NCBI GenBank assembly: GCA_023213315.1
Contig: JAKCPI010004290.1
Location: 1 to 64,000 of the forward strand
Length of the DNA stretch: 64,000 bases
Direction of reading: 5' to 3'
From: Euborellia annulipes
Lineage: Eukaryota; Arthropoda; Insecta; Dermaptera; Anisolabididae
Shown here: positions 10,266 through 21,066 of the stretch, one piece after another
How positions within the stretch are numbered: the stretch's first letter is position 1
Layout: each line of letters opens with the position of its first letter
Position numbers and translations under genes: made by a program
Notes under the pieces: generated by a model
What the model was told of the DNA's origin: nothing
What the model saw: the letters and a program-made list of their open reading frames with translations, nothing else
Databases searched by the model: none

Positions 10266-11187
10266 TATATGGACCCTGTTATGCAATGGCGTGTCAAAGA
10301 CCAAAAAATTCAAAATTGAGTTAAGCCCGGAATATTGTTTCAAATGCTATAATTAATATTTTTTATGAAATATGTATTAAAAAAATTTAAATTTAATGTA
10401 AAAGCATAAAATTATTTTTACAATATTTCAATGCAGGATTTTCATTTTGCAATAATGATTTATGTTCTTAACACGTTGTTTTTTATGATGTTAACAACCA
10501 ATAAAAACTTATTTAACCTATATTATATTGTTTACCTTAAATAAACCAAAATCCTTTTTTTTTTTTTTGAAAAATGAGAAATGAATTCGTAGATGTCAAA
10601 ATTTAATTTTTTGATATTATTCCTGTTAATGAAGATGAGGATCAGAGCGATTTCGAAAAGACAACAAAATAAATAATATTAAGTCAAGTTCATTATAACT
10701 GTTGCCATGTTCACTTCCATTCAGGAATTAATTGATGAGAAAATTTTGTTATCACTTTGTATTTATTTTAAAATATTAATACTATTTAAAATTTATTAAT
10801 GTAATTTTGATGAAAAGTTTCTAAGCTATTAGTATTAAATATAACCATAAAAGAACTTTAATAATATCTTCTTTTTAATTTTTGAATTATAAACCTAAAA
10901 TATTTATTATCAAGAGACTTTGAAGCATTTTTACAAATATAATATTGGACTTAAAGAATTTTGCAAAAATAATTTTTTATATTTTATTGTTTTTCTCTAA
11001 ATTAGTCGTATTTTTAGAAATAATTTATGAATATCTGCCATAATTACAGTATTTACTTGCACAATTGACAAAAAAAAATGATATATAATCTAATCAAAAG
11101 AATTTAAATCAGAAAAACTTTAATGTTGATTTTCTCAAAACTCGATATTTGGTCTTTGATACACCATTGCATAACAGGGTCCATATA
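10266..11187. mobile_element. 922-bp element with 38-bp terminal inverted repeats
   Basis: Both ends begin TATATGGACCCTGTTATGCA; the repeat extends about 38 bp with two mismatches (to CAAAGACCAAA). The interior is AT-rich without coding capacity. Detached ends occur at 8001-8033 and 13392-13428. The flanks are too AT-rich to fix the duplication (TA or TAA). Superfamily unknown. Confidence 0.7.
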
Positions 11188-12011
11188 ATACATGTAGGTA
11201 AGAGAAAGTAATATATTTTTGCATTTATGGGGTCGTTATGACCTGAAACGTAAAGATATATAAAAAATTGGGGAGGGGAACCTTAATATATATTGGCGGG
11301 AAAATAAAATATTCAACGAAACTTGCCCACTCAATTTTAGCAACTTAATTATCTTTTTATTATTTTACGTAGACAATAATCCAGGAAGCATTTGTTAGAT
11401 AACAATCAAAATTAAGTTCTTTGCTCTTAATGATCTAGAAGGGTGTTTTGTTTTTATAATTCATCCCACCAAGGAAGGCAAAGGGTTTTATCATTTAATT
11501 GAGAGGCGATTGGCCTTGAAGAAAGTGAAAGGTCACAATTATCCCCCCCCCCCTCTACCGCCCTTAAAAAGAAAAAGGGAAAGGCTTGTGGGGCAGATGT
11601 TCCTTTTTTTTTCTTTTCTTTAAAAAGAATAAACTCTTTCACCGGGGATCATCATCATCATTAAACCCATCAACTTCATTAATAATTATAATCAATTGAA
11701 TATTATGTTTTTAAAAAAAGGGGCTTATTATTTTGACATTAGGGGGGGGATTTTTGGTGCGAAATAATTCTATTCGTAATCTAAGAGTATAATCAGATAA
11801 TGTTATAAGAATGGATATTAAAATAAAAAAAAAAAACACTCCTTTTTTTATTGCAGAGAATCTTTAATAAAAAAAATTTTTTGTTAAATTAAATTTTAAA
11901 ACGGATGACACGGTTTTTATTTTATTTATTTATTTATCCTACTGATGCTCGTTTAAATTAAAAAAAAAAGTGGCAAAGAGTATACAGTATCCAATGGGGG
12001 GGGGGGGGGTC
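11188..12011. other. Unassigned sequence with a decayed hammerhead-like hairpin
   Basis: 11230-11255 has GGTC-loop-GACC followed by TGAAACGTA, like stem II and the second core box of a hammerhead, but the CUGANGA box is missing. The rest is AT-rich with C and G runs (about 11545 and 11997). Confidence 0.3.
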
Positions 12012-12300
12012 CATTCACGCTCTATTTCAGCAACTTCCCGTTGGAATTTTGAAATGAAATTTTTTATCCATAAAGAGGACCTTCTCGGGATTACAGGTAA
12101 ATTATTTTCATCTGGAAATTCCTATAACTTTTTGAGTTATTAATTCTTAAAGTTACGATTTCTCCCATAGGAAATGTATAGAGAAATATTTATGTATTCT
12201 TTGCATTTGTGTATTCCATGAATGTAAACAAATCCTCAAGCAGGCACTGAATTTGAATTGGAATAATAATAATAATATTTTTTTCATAATTAAGAAGAAA
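12012..12300 (+). mobile_element. Helitron-like element, 5'-truncated, joined to tSINE
   Basis: Begins mid-body (CACGCTCTATTTCAGCAAC) after a poly-G run and continues as in the 7.4-kb copy to AGGCACTGAATT and an AATAATAAT tract, then a tSINE. The order is the same as in the 7.4 and 22.9 kb copies. Confidence 0.5.
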
Positions 12301-12304
12301 TGGC

Positions 12305-12470
12305 GCCCTCGGGGCTTGGTGTAGAGGTTAGCGTGCTAACCAAACGTCGCGGGTTCGGACCCCAGGCAGTTTGATGATTATATTTAAGACATTTGGTTAC
12401 CAGATGGCTTAAATAAGAAAGCCTGGACCCCAAATATGTATATTAATCAATAACGGATATCGTCAAAGTC
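12305..12470 (+). mobile_element. tSINE
   Basis: Head GCCCTCGGGGCTTGG, A box TGGTGTAGAGGTTAGC (about 12317-12332) and B box GGTTCGGACCCC (12352-12363), then the ATGGCTTAAATAAG hairpin half and CTGGACCCC. The tail is truncated near 12470. Confidence 0.75.
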
Positions 12471-12524
12471 TAGTTTCCTTCCTCAGGAGGAGGCATCTCA
12501 AATAGAGTTGGATAATTTATATCC

Positions 12525-12607
12525 ATGAGGTGGATTTGAACTCAAGTTGTTTTCAACTAGGGATTATAAGCTTAACTGCTTTATCCCCTCGGCTAATCGC
12601 CTCCTCG
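12525..12607 (-). pseudogene. tRNA-Ser-like sequence (pseudogene or SINE head)
   Basis: On the minus strand, acceptor-like GAGGAGG and CCACCTC pair 6 of 7. An A-box-like TTAGCCGAGGGGAT is followed by a candidate GCT anticodon in AGCTTA, a perfect long variable arm AGTTG-AAAA-CAACT (class II, as in tRNA-Ser or tRNA-Leu), and B box GAGTTCAAATCC. The T stem is not paired and the anticodon stem is imperfect, so it is unlikely to be functional. Confidence 0.5.
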
Positions 12608-12844
12608 ACAAAATTCATATGATTTTATCTTTTTTTTTTTTTTTTTTAGTAAATTTTCCCTCGTAACTCAAATCATTTGATCTTTTTTTTTCTGTGTGTC
12701 ATCCAAACTTTTTAAACTCAGGATTTTTGGCCAAAACTGGCCAAAACCGAAACCGAAACATTATTCGATTCCTAGTTTTAAGAATATTTATTTATTAAAT
12801 TACGCCAAATTAATTATTATCTTAAATTTTGTATATTTAAACAA

Positions 12845-13090
12845 AAAATCTGGTGTGACTGGTTGCACAGCACACAACTTTCTCTTACGCTTCGGCAAGA
12901 GAAAGTTGTGTATTGTGCTTGTCGCAGCAGATTTTTTTGTGTCGAGATATATTTAGCTGACTTAGCACACAAACAGACCATGTCGCGAAAACAACTTTTT
13001 TGGATTTAGGTGACCTTAAGACGTGTATATCCATCAAAATCTCGACATCGAATTTTTGACATGAATCCATTACTTTCTCTCTCTATATAT
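12845..13090 (-). mobile_element. HP element reduced to its two ends
   Basis: The terminal hairpin (12846-12934) passes almost directly into the GACCATGTCGCGAAAAC...GACATGAATCC end region, a deletion of roughly 430 bp of interior. Its TATA hairpin loop is interrupted by the adjacent GTCTATTC-MITE. Confidence 0.65.
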
Positions 13091-13102
13091 TAACATATTT
13101 AC

Positions 13103-14024
13103 AGGTCTATTCTCTAAAAACAGGCGTTAAAATTTAAAATAAACAAATGGGTGTTAAAAAGTAATGTAAGCGTTAAAAAAATACTATTCAAATTCACTTC
13201 CTTGCCTTAAATAGCTATTCTGTAAACAAAAACTTTAAAGTCAAAGTGTAAATAGCGACGGTAGAAACAGCCCGAGTATGATATTGTAAAAGGAGCAGGA
13301 GGAGGTTTTCTCGTTACTGTTGCAGATGGAGGTGAAAAATTATATCGAGGATTTTTAATGACAAGACGACTGTGATTCCATTTTAACAGTTGGCGCTTGA
13401 CACACTAATGCATAACAGGGTCTATATATACATATAAAAGCCAATTTATAAGAGGCAGAGTGACGTGGCAGATTGTTTGCTAGCGAATTCAATTTCAGAC
13501 AGGTTTTCTTGTTTAAATTGATTTAAAAATGATCTAAAACTCCTTTAAAAATTAAAAGCAATATATTGATAAAATATTTTTTAACGTCAGAAATAGAAAT
13601 TTTTTTTTTATTATAATTTAATTTACTAAAAGAAAATTCTGCTGTTTTTTTTAAGATGTCTGTCGGAGCTCGGTGGTAATAAGGATCATTTGACTACCTT
13701 AGAAATTTATATCGCTCTTTTGCGACTAATGCAGATGTAAAAATTCGACAAATATTTATATATTTAATGTGGGAGAATTTAATAGTAAATAGGGTTAAAA
13801 ATTAATGCCATGTCTACGGGGTGGCTTTAATATTTTAACGTCGTGTTTAAAATAAACATGTCGTTCTTAACCTAAAAAGTAAGGTTATGATTTTGATAGC
13901 TTTGAAATAAAAGCAACATGTTAACGCCGCTGTTAAAACTTTGTTGAGAGAATAGCATTTACATTACTCTTTAACACCCATTTGTTTATTTTAAATTTTA
14001 ACGTCTGTTTTTAGAGAATAAACC
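13103..14024. mobile_element. GTCTATTC-MITE carrying a nested insertion
   Basis: Inverted ends AGGTCTATTCTCTAAAAACA (13103) and its inverse near 14024; the repeat extends into GTTAAAATTTAAAATAAACA on both sides. Related copies: 18620-19400 (split), 40839-41187 and 58807-59148. Without the insert it would be about 385 bp. The body contains many GTTAA steps. Confidence 0.75.
13256..13784. mobile_element. 529-bp insertion with 8-bp duplication GTAAATAG
   Basis: GTAAATAG flanks it exactly (13248-13255 and 13785-13792). The sister MITE at 58.8-59.1 kb has a single GTAAATAG (inverse, 59037-59044), which serves as the empty site. The ends (CGACGGTAGAAAC and GAGAATTTAATA) are not inverted repeats. 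Inside is a detached end of the 10.3-kb family (13392-13428). Origin unknown. Confidence 0.65.
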
Positions 14025-14567
14025 GGATATAGAGTAAAAATTTATACTAAATAAATTGAAATAATTGATATTTTTCTTCTCTAAGCTGATATATAAAATT
14101 TTGTATGTGTGTGTGTGTATGTGCTCTATTTACCTTTCAATAAGAGATCTCTTTTGGCTAAATAAATCACAGATAAATTATCCCTTTAAATGGAGAATGA
14201 ATATACGCGTGGGGGAGGGAGTGATTTTTGAATAACACCCCCCACCCTTCATCTTCCTCTTACGTTCCTTCGTTCGTTCGTTCGTTCGTTCGCCCTTGTG
14301 TTCATTTTTATGGGAATGCGATTAAGATATGGTCGACGAACAATTTTTTTTTTCTTGTGTGTTTGGGCCCGATAAAAATACCAAAAGACTTTATATAAAT
14401 TATATTTGAAAGCAAGCAAATCGGCGTACCTGATATTTCTTTTTTTTTTTTTACTGAAAAGTCAAGATAACAAAAGAAAGAAGGCGATCGAATTAATCAT
14501 ATAACGTTAAGAAAAAAAAAAAAAAATCATAAGATTTAATACTTGACATATTCCTTTACTATTTTTT
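14025..14567. other. Unassigned sequence with (TTCG)n
   Basis: A short GT run at about 14107-14125, a pure (TTCG)n tract at about 14267-14292 and poly-T. No gene or repeat family recognised. Confidence 0.4.
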
Positions 14568-15236
14568 ACTTTCTCTTACCGCTATATATATGTTAATATA
14601 TTTAGAGAGAAAGTATTGGATTCATGTCAAAAATTCGATGTCTAGATTTTGATGGATCTTCGCGTTTTGAGGTCCCCTGAATCTAAAAAAAGTCGTTTTC
14701 GCGACATGGTCTGTCTGTCTGGCTGTCTGTCCGTCTGTCTGTGTGTGTGTGTATTCAATTTAAAGCATGAAGGAATTGAACTAGGAGGTTGAAATTTTAT
14801 ATTTAAGTTAGACATCTCCCTAGGGCGTGAAAATAAGCTTTTAATCAAAATCGGACAAAGAGTACTAGTACTTTACTGATGTACTTTTTTTTTCGATTTT
14901 CTCAAAATTCGCTCCAATGATATTGTTCAAAATTCAAAAATCAATTATCTTTTAGATACTCTTTAAAATGTATATTCTCATTTTCCCATTGAAATCTTCT
15001 GAAGACAACTTTACTCTTGTACTTCATAGGAAAGATAGGTGAAATGGTTGCTATGGTCACAAAATATAAATATTTTCCCATTCTTATAAATTGTACATCT
15101 TGAATTCTAATATATCGGCGGAAACTAAATATATGTTGAAACATAAAAATCTGGTGTGAAAGCTCAAAACACAACTTTCGATTACCGATGGTAAGAGAAA
15201 GTTGTGTGCTGTGCGTTCAGTCACAGCAGATTTTTT
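14568..15236 (+). mobile_element. HP element, near full length
   Basis: TACTTTCTCTTACC hairpin, TCATGTCAAAAATTCGATG, a CTGTCTGT microsatellite (14702-14750), AGTACTAGTACT, the conserved body, and a terminal hairpin AATCTGGTGTGA...CAGCAGATTT. Both ends can fold. There is no coding capacity and no clear flanking duplication. Confidence 0.75.
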
Positions 15237-15237
15237 A

Positions 15238-15411
15238 AATTTAATAATACCTGGTAGATAAAAATTCTGGTTCTTGGCAACTCCTGACATATTCTACGTG
15301 CGAACATTTGTTTTTTGAACCAGAAGTCATCCTATTTGACAAATGTTCGCACCACCAGTATGTCAGGAGTTGGTAAGAACCAGAACTTTTATCTATTATT
15401 AAAATTAAAAA
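15238..15411. repeat. Foldback palindrome (about 170 bp)
   Basis: The left arm (TTAATAATA, GATAAAAATTCTGG, CAACTCCTGACATA, GTGCGAACATTTGT) is mirrored by the right arm ending CAGAACTTTTATCTATTATT. The arms are about 60-70 bp with small mismatches around a short centre near 15330. No second copy seen in the window. Confidence 0.75.
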
Positions 15412-15476
15412 AAATAAGCAAATATAAGATTCGTCCTGACAAAGGCAGAAAAAATCGATAGAAACATGGACAATTG

Positions 15477-16041
15477 CAGTGGAGTAACGTACAACCCCCG
15501 CGACCCCGAATCTTAAGGGGGCCCCGCGGGCAAAAAGCTAAATTGATTTTGACGGTAGAGGGAAAAATTGTCCGTAAGGCGGCAAAAATCCGATTCTATC
15601 CAAATAAGGTAAAAAGATAACCACGGAAAGAAAAAAAATTTCGGAGAACATGGCAAAAATTTCGTTTCTCCCCCCCCCCCTAAAAAAAAGATAAAATGAT
15701 TTAATTGTAGAAGCAAAAAAAATTTTTTCGCAAGAAGGCAAAAATTATTTTTCACTGGAAAGAAAACAAAATTTAAATTTTCCTCAAGTCATCAAAATTT
15801 CGATTCCCTAAAAAAAAAAAATCTAAAATGATTTTCACGAGAGGGGAAAAAATTAAGCGGAGGGGGATAAAAATTAATTTCCTTTCCTCCAAAAAAAAAA
15901 AAAAAAAAAAGGTAAAATGATTTTCAAGGGAAAAAAACTTTTTCGCAGGGCAGCACAAATTTCGTTTTCGGACCTGAATGGGGCCCAAAAAAAAAAAAAA
16001 AAGGTGGCGGCGGGGCCCAGCTAAAATACGTTACGCCACTG
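15477..16041. mobile_element. 565-bp hAT-type element with 8-bp target duplication
   Basis: Ends CAGTGGAGTAACGTA and TACGTTACGCCACTG (consensus CAGTGGCGTAACGTA). A perfect GACAATTG duplication flanks it (15469-15476 and 16042-16049). The interior repeats a purine-rich GGCAAAAATTTCG-like theme. No transposase, so it is non-autonomous. Confidence 0.88.
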
Positions 16042-16049
16042 GACAATTG

Positions 16050-16619
16050 TATTAAATAAACCTAAAAAAAAAGAGAAATATTTATGTCATATATTTTAAT
16101 ACTTTTACTGCATATTATATGGGATTTTAGGGGGGTTTTAATTATAATACTTTCTCTACTTCCTATACAAGAAAGTAAAAATTGTGTGCCTGGTATACAA
16201 AACTTGCTCTCTGTCTTTTGATAAAAAAAAAATCAAAGATAATTAAAATTACAACCTGAAATATTATGTCTACCTTTTTTGTTGTTGTTGAGAGATTCAC
16301 TTATATAGACAGACAGACAGACGATTGTCCATTTGCACATTAATGTCGCGATTAAATAAATATATTTAACACATGGCTTTATAAATTATTTATTATTAAA
16401 AAAACAACGCGTGATCCTCTCTCTATCTCTCTCATGAAAATTTATTTATTTCCTTTTGTATGTATTAATAATAAAAATATAGAAAGATTTCTTGTTTTAT
16501 AATACAAGTATATGGACAACCTCTAAGGTATTTATTTAAAATTTATATAATATTCGTTTATTTAATAAAAATTGGGAGTACGGAGATTGCTAATAAAGAG
16601 AAATAAAAAAAAACCTGTT
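16050..16619. other. Unassigned AT-rich sequence
   Basis: Contains a short CAGA tract (about 16306-16322) and TC repeats. No credible gene. Confidence 0.4.
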
Positions 16620-18320
16620 TGAAAATTTTATATACAGATAAAAGGGAAAATTTCAGAGAATATAGAACGATGATTCTTTTTACTATCATTTGATTGGTTG
16701 AACGGATGGTTAGATTAAAAGAAAAAATATATTCTTAATTATTCATTTTTAGTTCTATGTGAATATTCTCTAGGAAATTCTAAACTCATTACAAAAAATC
16801 CGGTGCGAATTGGATGCGCCGTTTCCGAGTTATAGACATTTGATTTATCAAGATTTTATTCATTTCCCATGTTAATTAAATTGACCTCTTAGTTTGGCCA
16901 ACGGAGGGGAGGGTCGTGGGCGCCAGGCTCCCCCACCCCTCTGCTCTGATTGTCGCTGAGGAGCGCCCTCCCCTCGTTTCTAAGAAATATTCTTTCTCTT
17001 TTTAAAAATAATAATTTAATAGCTTTTAAGTTAAATTTTTTTTTTTTTTGGACATTTGGAAGAATTATAAAAATTGAACGAGAAAAAAAAAATTAATTAA
17101 GCAGTCAGAGAATATTGCCAAATAAATGATAGTTATATATTTAGTTAGATGTAAAATCTTTCAATTCTTCATCATCACATGGGTGTTATATTTATTTGAA
17201 CATAAGCGATATTTCCATCTTGTATACTTACTGTAGAGTAGTTAAATATCAAAGTGTAAAATTTAATTTAGATGAAATGATTTGAGTGCTTCAAACAATT
17301 ATCACAAAATATTACTGATGTACTTTTTAAAAGGGCATCTAAAAAATAATTGGTTTATTAATTAAAAAAAAAAATCGTTAGAGCGAATTTTGAAAAAATC
17401 GAAAAAAACTGAAAAACTACATCAGTAAAGTACTAGTACTTTTTGACTGATTTTGATTAAAAGCTTATTTCCACGCCTCAGGGGGGTGTCTAACTTAAAT
17501 ATAAAATTTCACCCTCCTAGCTCAATTCCTTCATGCTTAAAATTGAATACACATGGGCAAGAGAATGTAAAAAAAAAAAAAATAATAAGGATGGGGGGCC
17601 GTGAGATATTTATTTGGTTCCCAACGGGGCAGCGACTCAAAAAGTTTAACAAGAAAAAAGTTCTAAAGGGATGGATTTTATTATTTAATATATTTATGAG
17701 AAATAAGCATCTCTTTGATTGAAGACAAAATATTTTGAAATTTTATTTTTTCTCAAAGGATTGAATTTTTTATAGATAAATATGCATTCTTTTATTCTTA
17801 TAGTTAAATAAAGTTTCGAATAAAATTTTATAAAAGCATAAAAAGATGAAATCAATCAATTTGTCAATTATTTCAAATGCTGGGAGAGCATCAATTTGTT
17901 TTTTTCTAATTCGATCGGCGCCCAGAGTGCAGCCAGGGAGCCTCGCTTCACTCTCGTCTAGGCTTTTCTTCACGCGCACATTCGCTTTTCAAAAACTCGC
18001 TATATCTCTCTTATTTTTCGTTGGATTTGAGGAAAAATGCAAAACTGGTCTTTTCAATCAATTATAAAGCTATAGACATTTTTTTTATTTAACTACGACC
18101 ACATAAAATGGGGGTTTATTTATTGCCTTTTACATCTTCAAATTTTAACTGCCTCTTTCATTTTCTAATTTATTGTTTTTTAATTAAATAAACACATTTA
18201 GGCCTTGATATTGATTGAATAACTTAGTATATAAAATATTCAAGCAAAAACAATCAAATTTTAGTATCAAAACGTTCTGAAAATGATTAAAAATAAATTT
18301 TCCAAATTTATTTTGACATA
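16620..18320. mobile_element. Decayed copy of the long-inverted-repeat element
   Basis: 16628-16985 matches the centre of the 4.6-6.7 kb element, including the GGAGGGGAGGG block. 17840-18320 matches its right arm and beyond. The left arm is absent. Between the two matching parts lies other DNA including an HP fragment. Confidence 0.6.
17318..17545 (-). mobile_element. HP element fragment
   Basis: Minus-strand HP body: GCATCTAAAAAATAATTGG, GAAAAAACTGAAAAACTAC, AGTACTAGTACT and AATATAAAATTTCACC. Both termini are missing. Confidence 0.6.
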
Positions 18321-18369
18321 TTAATTTTTACTTTCTTTTAAAATTCAAAAATCAATTATTTTAGCCTTC

Positions 18370-18416
18370 TGGGGGTGGGGAGGGGGCAGGCCCCCCGGCA
18401 CCCCCTAGTTACGCCT
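18370..18416. mobile_element. End fragment related to the 3.5-kb MITE
   Basis: GGGGGTGGGGAGGGGGC followed by CCCCCTAGTTACGCC(T)ATG matches the right half of the 3506-3654 MITE. The left end is missing. Confidence 0.5.
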
Positions 18417-18417
18417 A

Positions 18418-19400
18418 TGCAGTTCACTTCGTTTATTTATTTATAATAAAAAAGTTTAAATTCTATTAACAAGAAGACACTATTTTAATGATGTCTGAAA
18501 ATTAAATAAATTAAATTTTTTTTTTTGTTTTATGCATTTAATATATTTACCGCATTTCACGTTCAATTAATTGTTCAGAATTCAACAATATATATTAATT
18601 TTCATATTTGGAAATTAATATTTCTGGTACAGCTCCTCTCACAGATCAAATGAATCTAAAAAGTGTTGCTTTTATCTCAAAGCTGTCAAAATCATAACCT
18701 CTCATTTTGGTTTAAAGACTTCATTTTTATGCATTAAACACGACGTTAAAATGTTAAAGGCCCTCCCTGAACATATATATAGGCTTAGGCCCTATATATT
18801 TTTAATATTGAAAGCAATTTAACTTCATAATATTGTGACTAACTTCACTTTAAAAAAAGTTCTTCATATTTTGACCTGGCTATATATATGGAGGTTAGAT
18901 AAGATTGTTTTTTTAATATAAATTAACTTAAGAGCATTACTAACTTGATTCGTTGGACGTCTATTTGTCAGTTCACTTCGTTTATTTATTTATAATAAAA
19001 AATTTATAGGCTTAGGCCCTATATATTTTTAATATTGAAAGCATTTTAACTTCATAATATTGTGACTAACTTCACTTTAAAAAAGGTTCTTCATATTTTG
19101 GCCTGACTATATATATATGGAGGTTAGATCACCTCTTGTTTTAACATATCGTTTAGAATAAGAACAATAAGATTGTTTTTTTTTTTTTTTAAATATAAAT
19201 CACTTGTGGTAAGCATATTAAATGCATAAAAACAAATTATTTAAAGCATAAAACAAAAAATTTAAATTATTGTTTTTTTTTTTTTTTTTTTTTTTGTTTT
19301 GACTAAATATTAACGCTTTGGTGTTAAAGTTTTTGCTTCTAGAATAGTAATTTGAGGTTAACGCTGATTTCAGATGTTAAAATTTAACGTTTTTAAACCT
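18418..19400. repeat. Split GTCTATTC-MITE with internal duplications
   Basis: GTCTATTC-MITE pieces at about 18640-18770 and 19300-19395 are separated by about 530 bp. Two local direct duplications lie here: CAGTTCACTTCGTTTATT at 18419 and 18970, and a ~125-bp block from ATAGGCTTAGGCCC at 18779 and 19006. The interleaving suggests slippage or repeated insertion rather than one event. Confidence 0.55.
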
Positions 19401-20004
19401 GATTAAGTGTTTTATTTATATATTGGAATATTTTAAAATAACAAATGATATATAATAATAATAATAATCGAATCGAATCAACAACATTCAATAAAAAATA
19501 ATATTTTTCCAATTCATTTTTTTCTTTCTCTCTTTCTATTTGATTTCTAATTTGTGATATTTTATTTTATTTTTTTTTCCTTCTCTTCTTTTCTGAAGCT
19601 ATTTTCTACTTTGAATATTTCCATAGAGTTTATGTTTTTTTATTGGGAATTTGTAATTCATAACATATCGCCCCCCTCCCCCCTCCCCCCACCCCGTTCT
19701 TTTCTTTTCTCCCCACCTCCCCTTATATACACCCACCTTTTAACATTCAACGAATTGGAGAGACTGATTATTTATTCTCAAGGCGTATATTCAGAAAAAC
19801 TCTCCTCTTTTTTTTTTTTTTTAGATAACGCTCACTCACATAGAGATACGAACAATACGCACTTAAAGGCGACTATATTTGTATAATAGTACAAAAAAGA
19901 GAATGTTTTCTGAATGTTAGAGTAGAAATTTTTTTCTTTTTATTTTTCATACACGTGAACTTAAGGGGCTTCAGGAGACAAAACTGTTCGCATGTTTTTG
20001 CCAA
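19401..20004. other. Unassigned sequence, pyrimidine-rich
   Basis: Pyrimidine-rich DNA with C runs (19670-19720) and a 110-codon frame made mostly of F, S and P from T/C tracts, judged non-coding. Confidence 0.4.
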
Positions 20005-20158
20005 GAGATGGAGTTAAGGGGGTTCAGGAGCGACGTCTAAACATACTTAAAAAAAAAAAAAAAAACTAGACTATTATAAGGAATTTTTCAATGCAGTTTT
20101 TTTTTAAATGAATTAAATTCATAAGAGATTATTGGGACATCGAGCTATAATTTAAAAA
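20005..20158 (+). mobile_element. Left end of the TTAA element, truncated
   Basis: GTTAAGGGGGTTCAGGAGCGACG through CTAGACTATTATAAGG to GACATCGAGCTATAATTT matches 8527-8690. It is cut at the start of the foldback at about 20160. Confidence 0.6.
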
Positions 20159-20159
20159 A

Positions 20160-20466
20160 TATAATAAAAAAAAAACTTTAAAAAAAAAATGCTTTTATTT
20201 AAATTGAACTAAAAAGAGAGAAATAATTTAATTGTTCTTGTTAAAATTGTTGAATATTTATGACTTAAAATAAAAGCGTGGGGCGCACATAGATAGCTTA
20301 AGAAATTGTATATACTTAGAGCCTAGGTATCACTTTGAAGCGCCCCACGCTTTTATTTTAAGTCATAAATATTCAACAATTTTAACAACAATTAAATTAT
20401 TTCTCTCTTTTTAGTTCAATTTAAATAAAAGCATTTTTTATTTAAAGTTTTTTTTTATTATATTTT
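20160..20466. repeat. Foldback palindrome, copy 1
   Basis: Arms of about 130 bp (ATGCTTTTATTTAAATTG, AAAGAGAGAAATAATTTAA, GACTTAAAATAAAAGCGTGG) mirror each other around a ~45-bp centre near 20316. Nearly the same palindrome is at 54516-54790. In both places a Sat144 array follows downstream. Confidence 0.8.
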
Positions 20467-20527
20467 TATTTTAAACTTTTTAGTTTTTTTTTTTTATTAT
20501 AGAGTATTAAAAAAAAGAAGGCAGGAT

Positions 20528-21066
20528 GCGTGAAATAAAGTACCACTTTAGTTTGGTCAATTTTGGTAAAACGCGACTCACTAATTGTGTCATCAAAAAT
20601 GACGCTTAAATATCAAATTTCACATTTCTAGATCATCGGGAAGCAAGGGCGGATCCAGAGGTGTTTCTCGGGGGGGGTAATCTGGTGTGACTCGTCGCAC
20701 AGCACACTATTTTTTCTTAATTTCAGTAATTTAAAGGCGCATTCTGTACTTGTTTGCCAGAATATAAATACACATCAAATTATTAAGTTTTAATTTTAAA
20801 AATTTTACATTAAAAATAAATTTTTTTGCGAAAAAAGGTATTTTTTCGAATCTGGGGGGGGGGGGTAATTACCCCCTTTACCCCCTTGTATCCGCCCTTG
20901 TCGGGAAGTTGTTTGAAATTAGATTTATACCCGTGAAGTTTCAAATAAAGTACCCCATTAGTTTGGTCGATTTCGGTAAAACTCAACTCACAATTTGCGT
21001 CATCAAAAATGAACCTTAAATATCAAATTTCACTCCTCTAGCTCAACGGGAAGTGACTTAAACAAA
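20528..21066 (+). repeat. Sat144 repeats (two units), interrupted
   Basis: Two units starting at TAAAGTACC (20536 and 20945). Each contains TTAGTTTGGTC, GTCATCAAAAATGA and CATCGGGAAG-like blocks as in the 54.8-55.5 kb array. After removing the 257-bp MITE and one duplication the spacing is about 145 bp, the array period. Confidence 0.7.
20644..20900. mobile_element. 257-bp MITE with 8-bp duplication TCGGGAAG
   Basis: Ends CAAGGGCGGATCCAGAGG and, inverted, CAAGGGCGGATACAAGG. A perfect TCGGGAAG duplication flanks it (20636-20643 and 20901-20908). The interior includes AATCTGGTGTGACTCG, the same sequence as the HP terminal hairpin arm. A sister copy is at 46177-46446. Likely hAT-type by duplication length. 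Confidence 0.88.
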
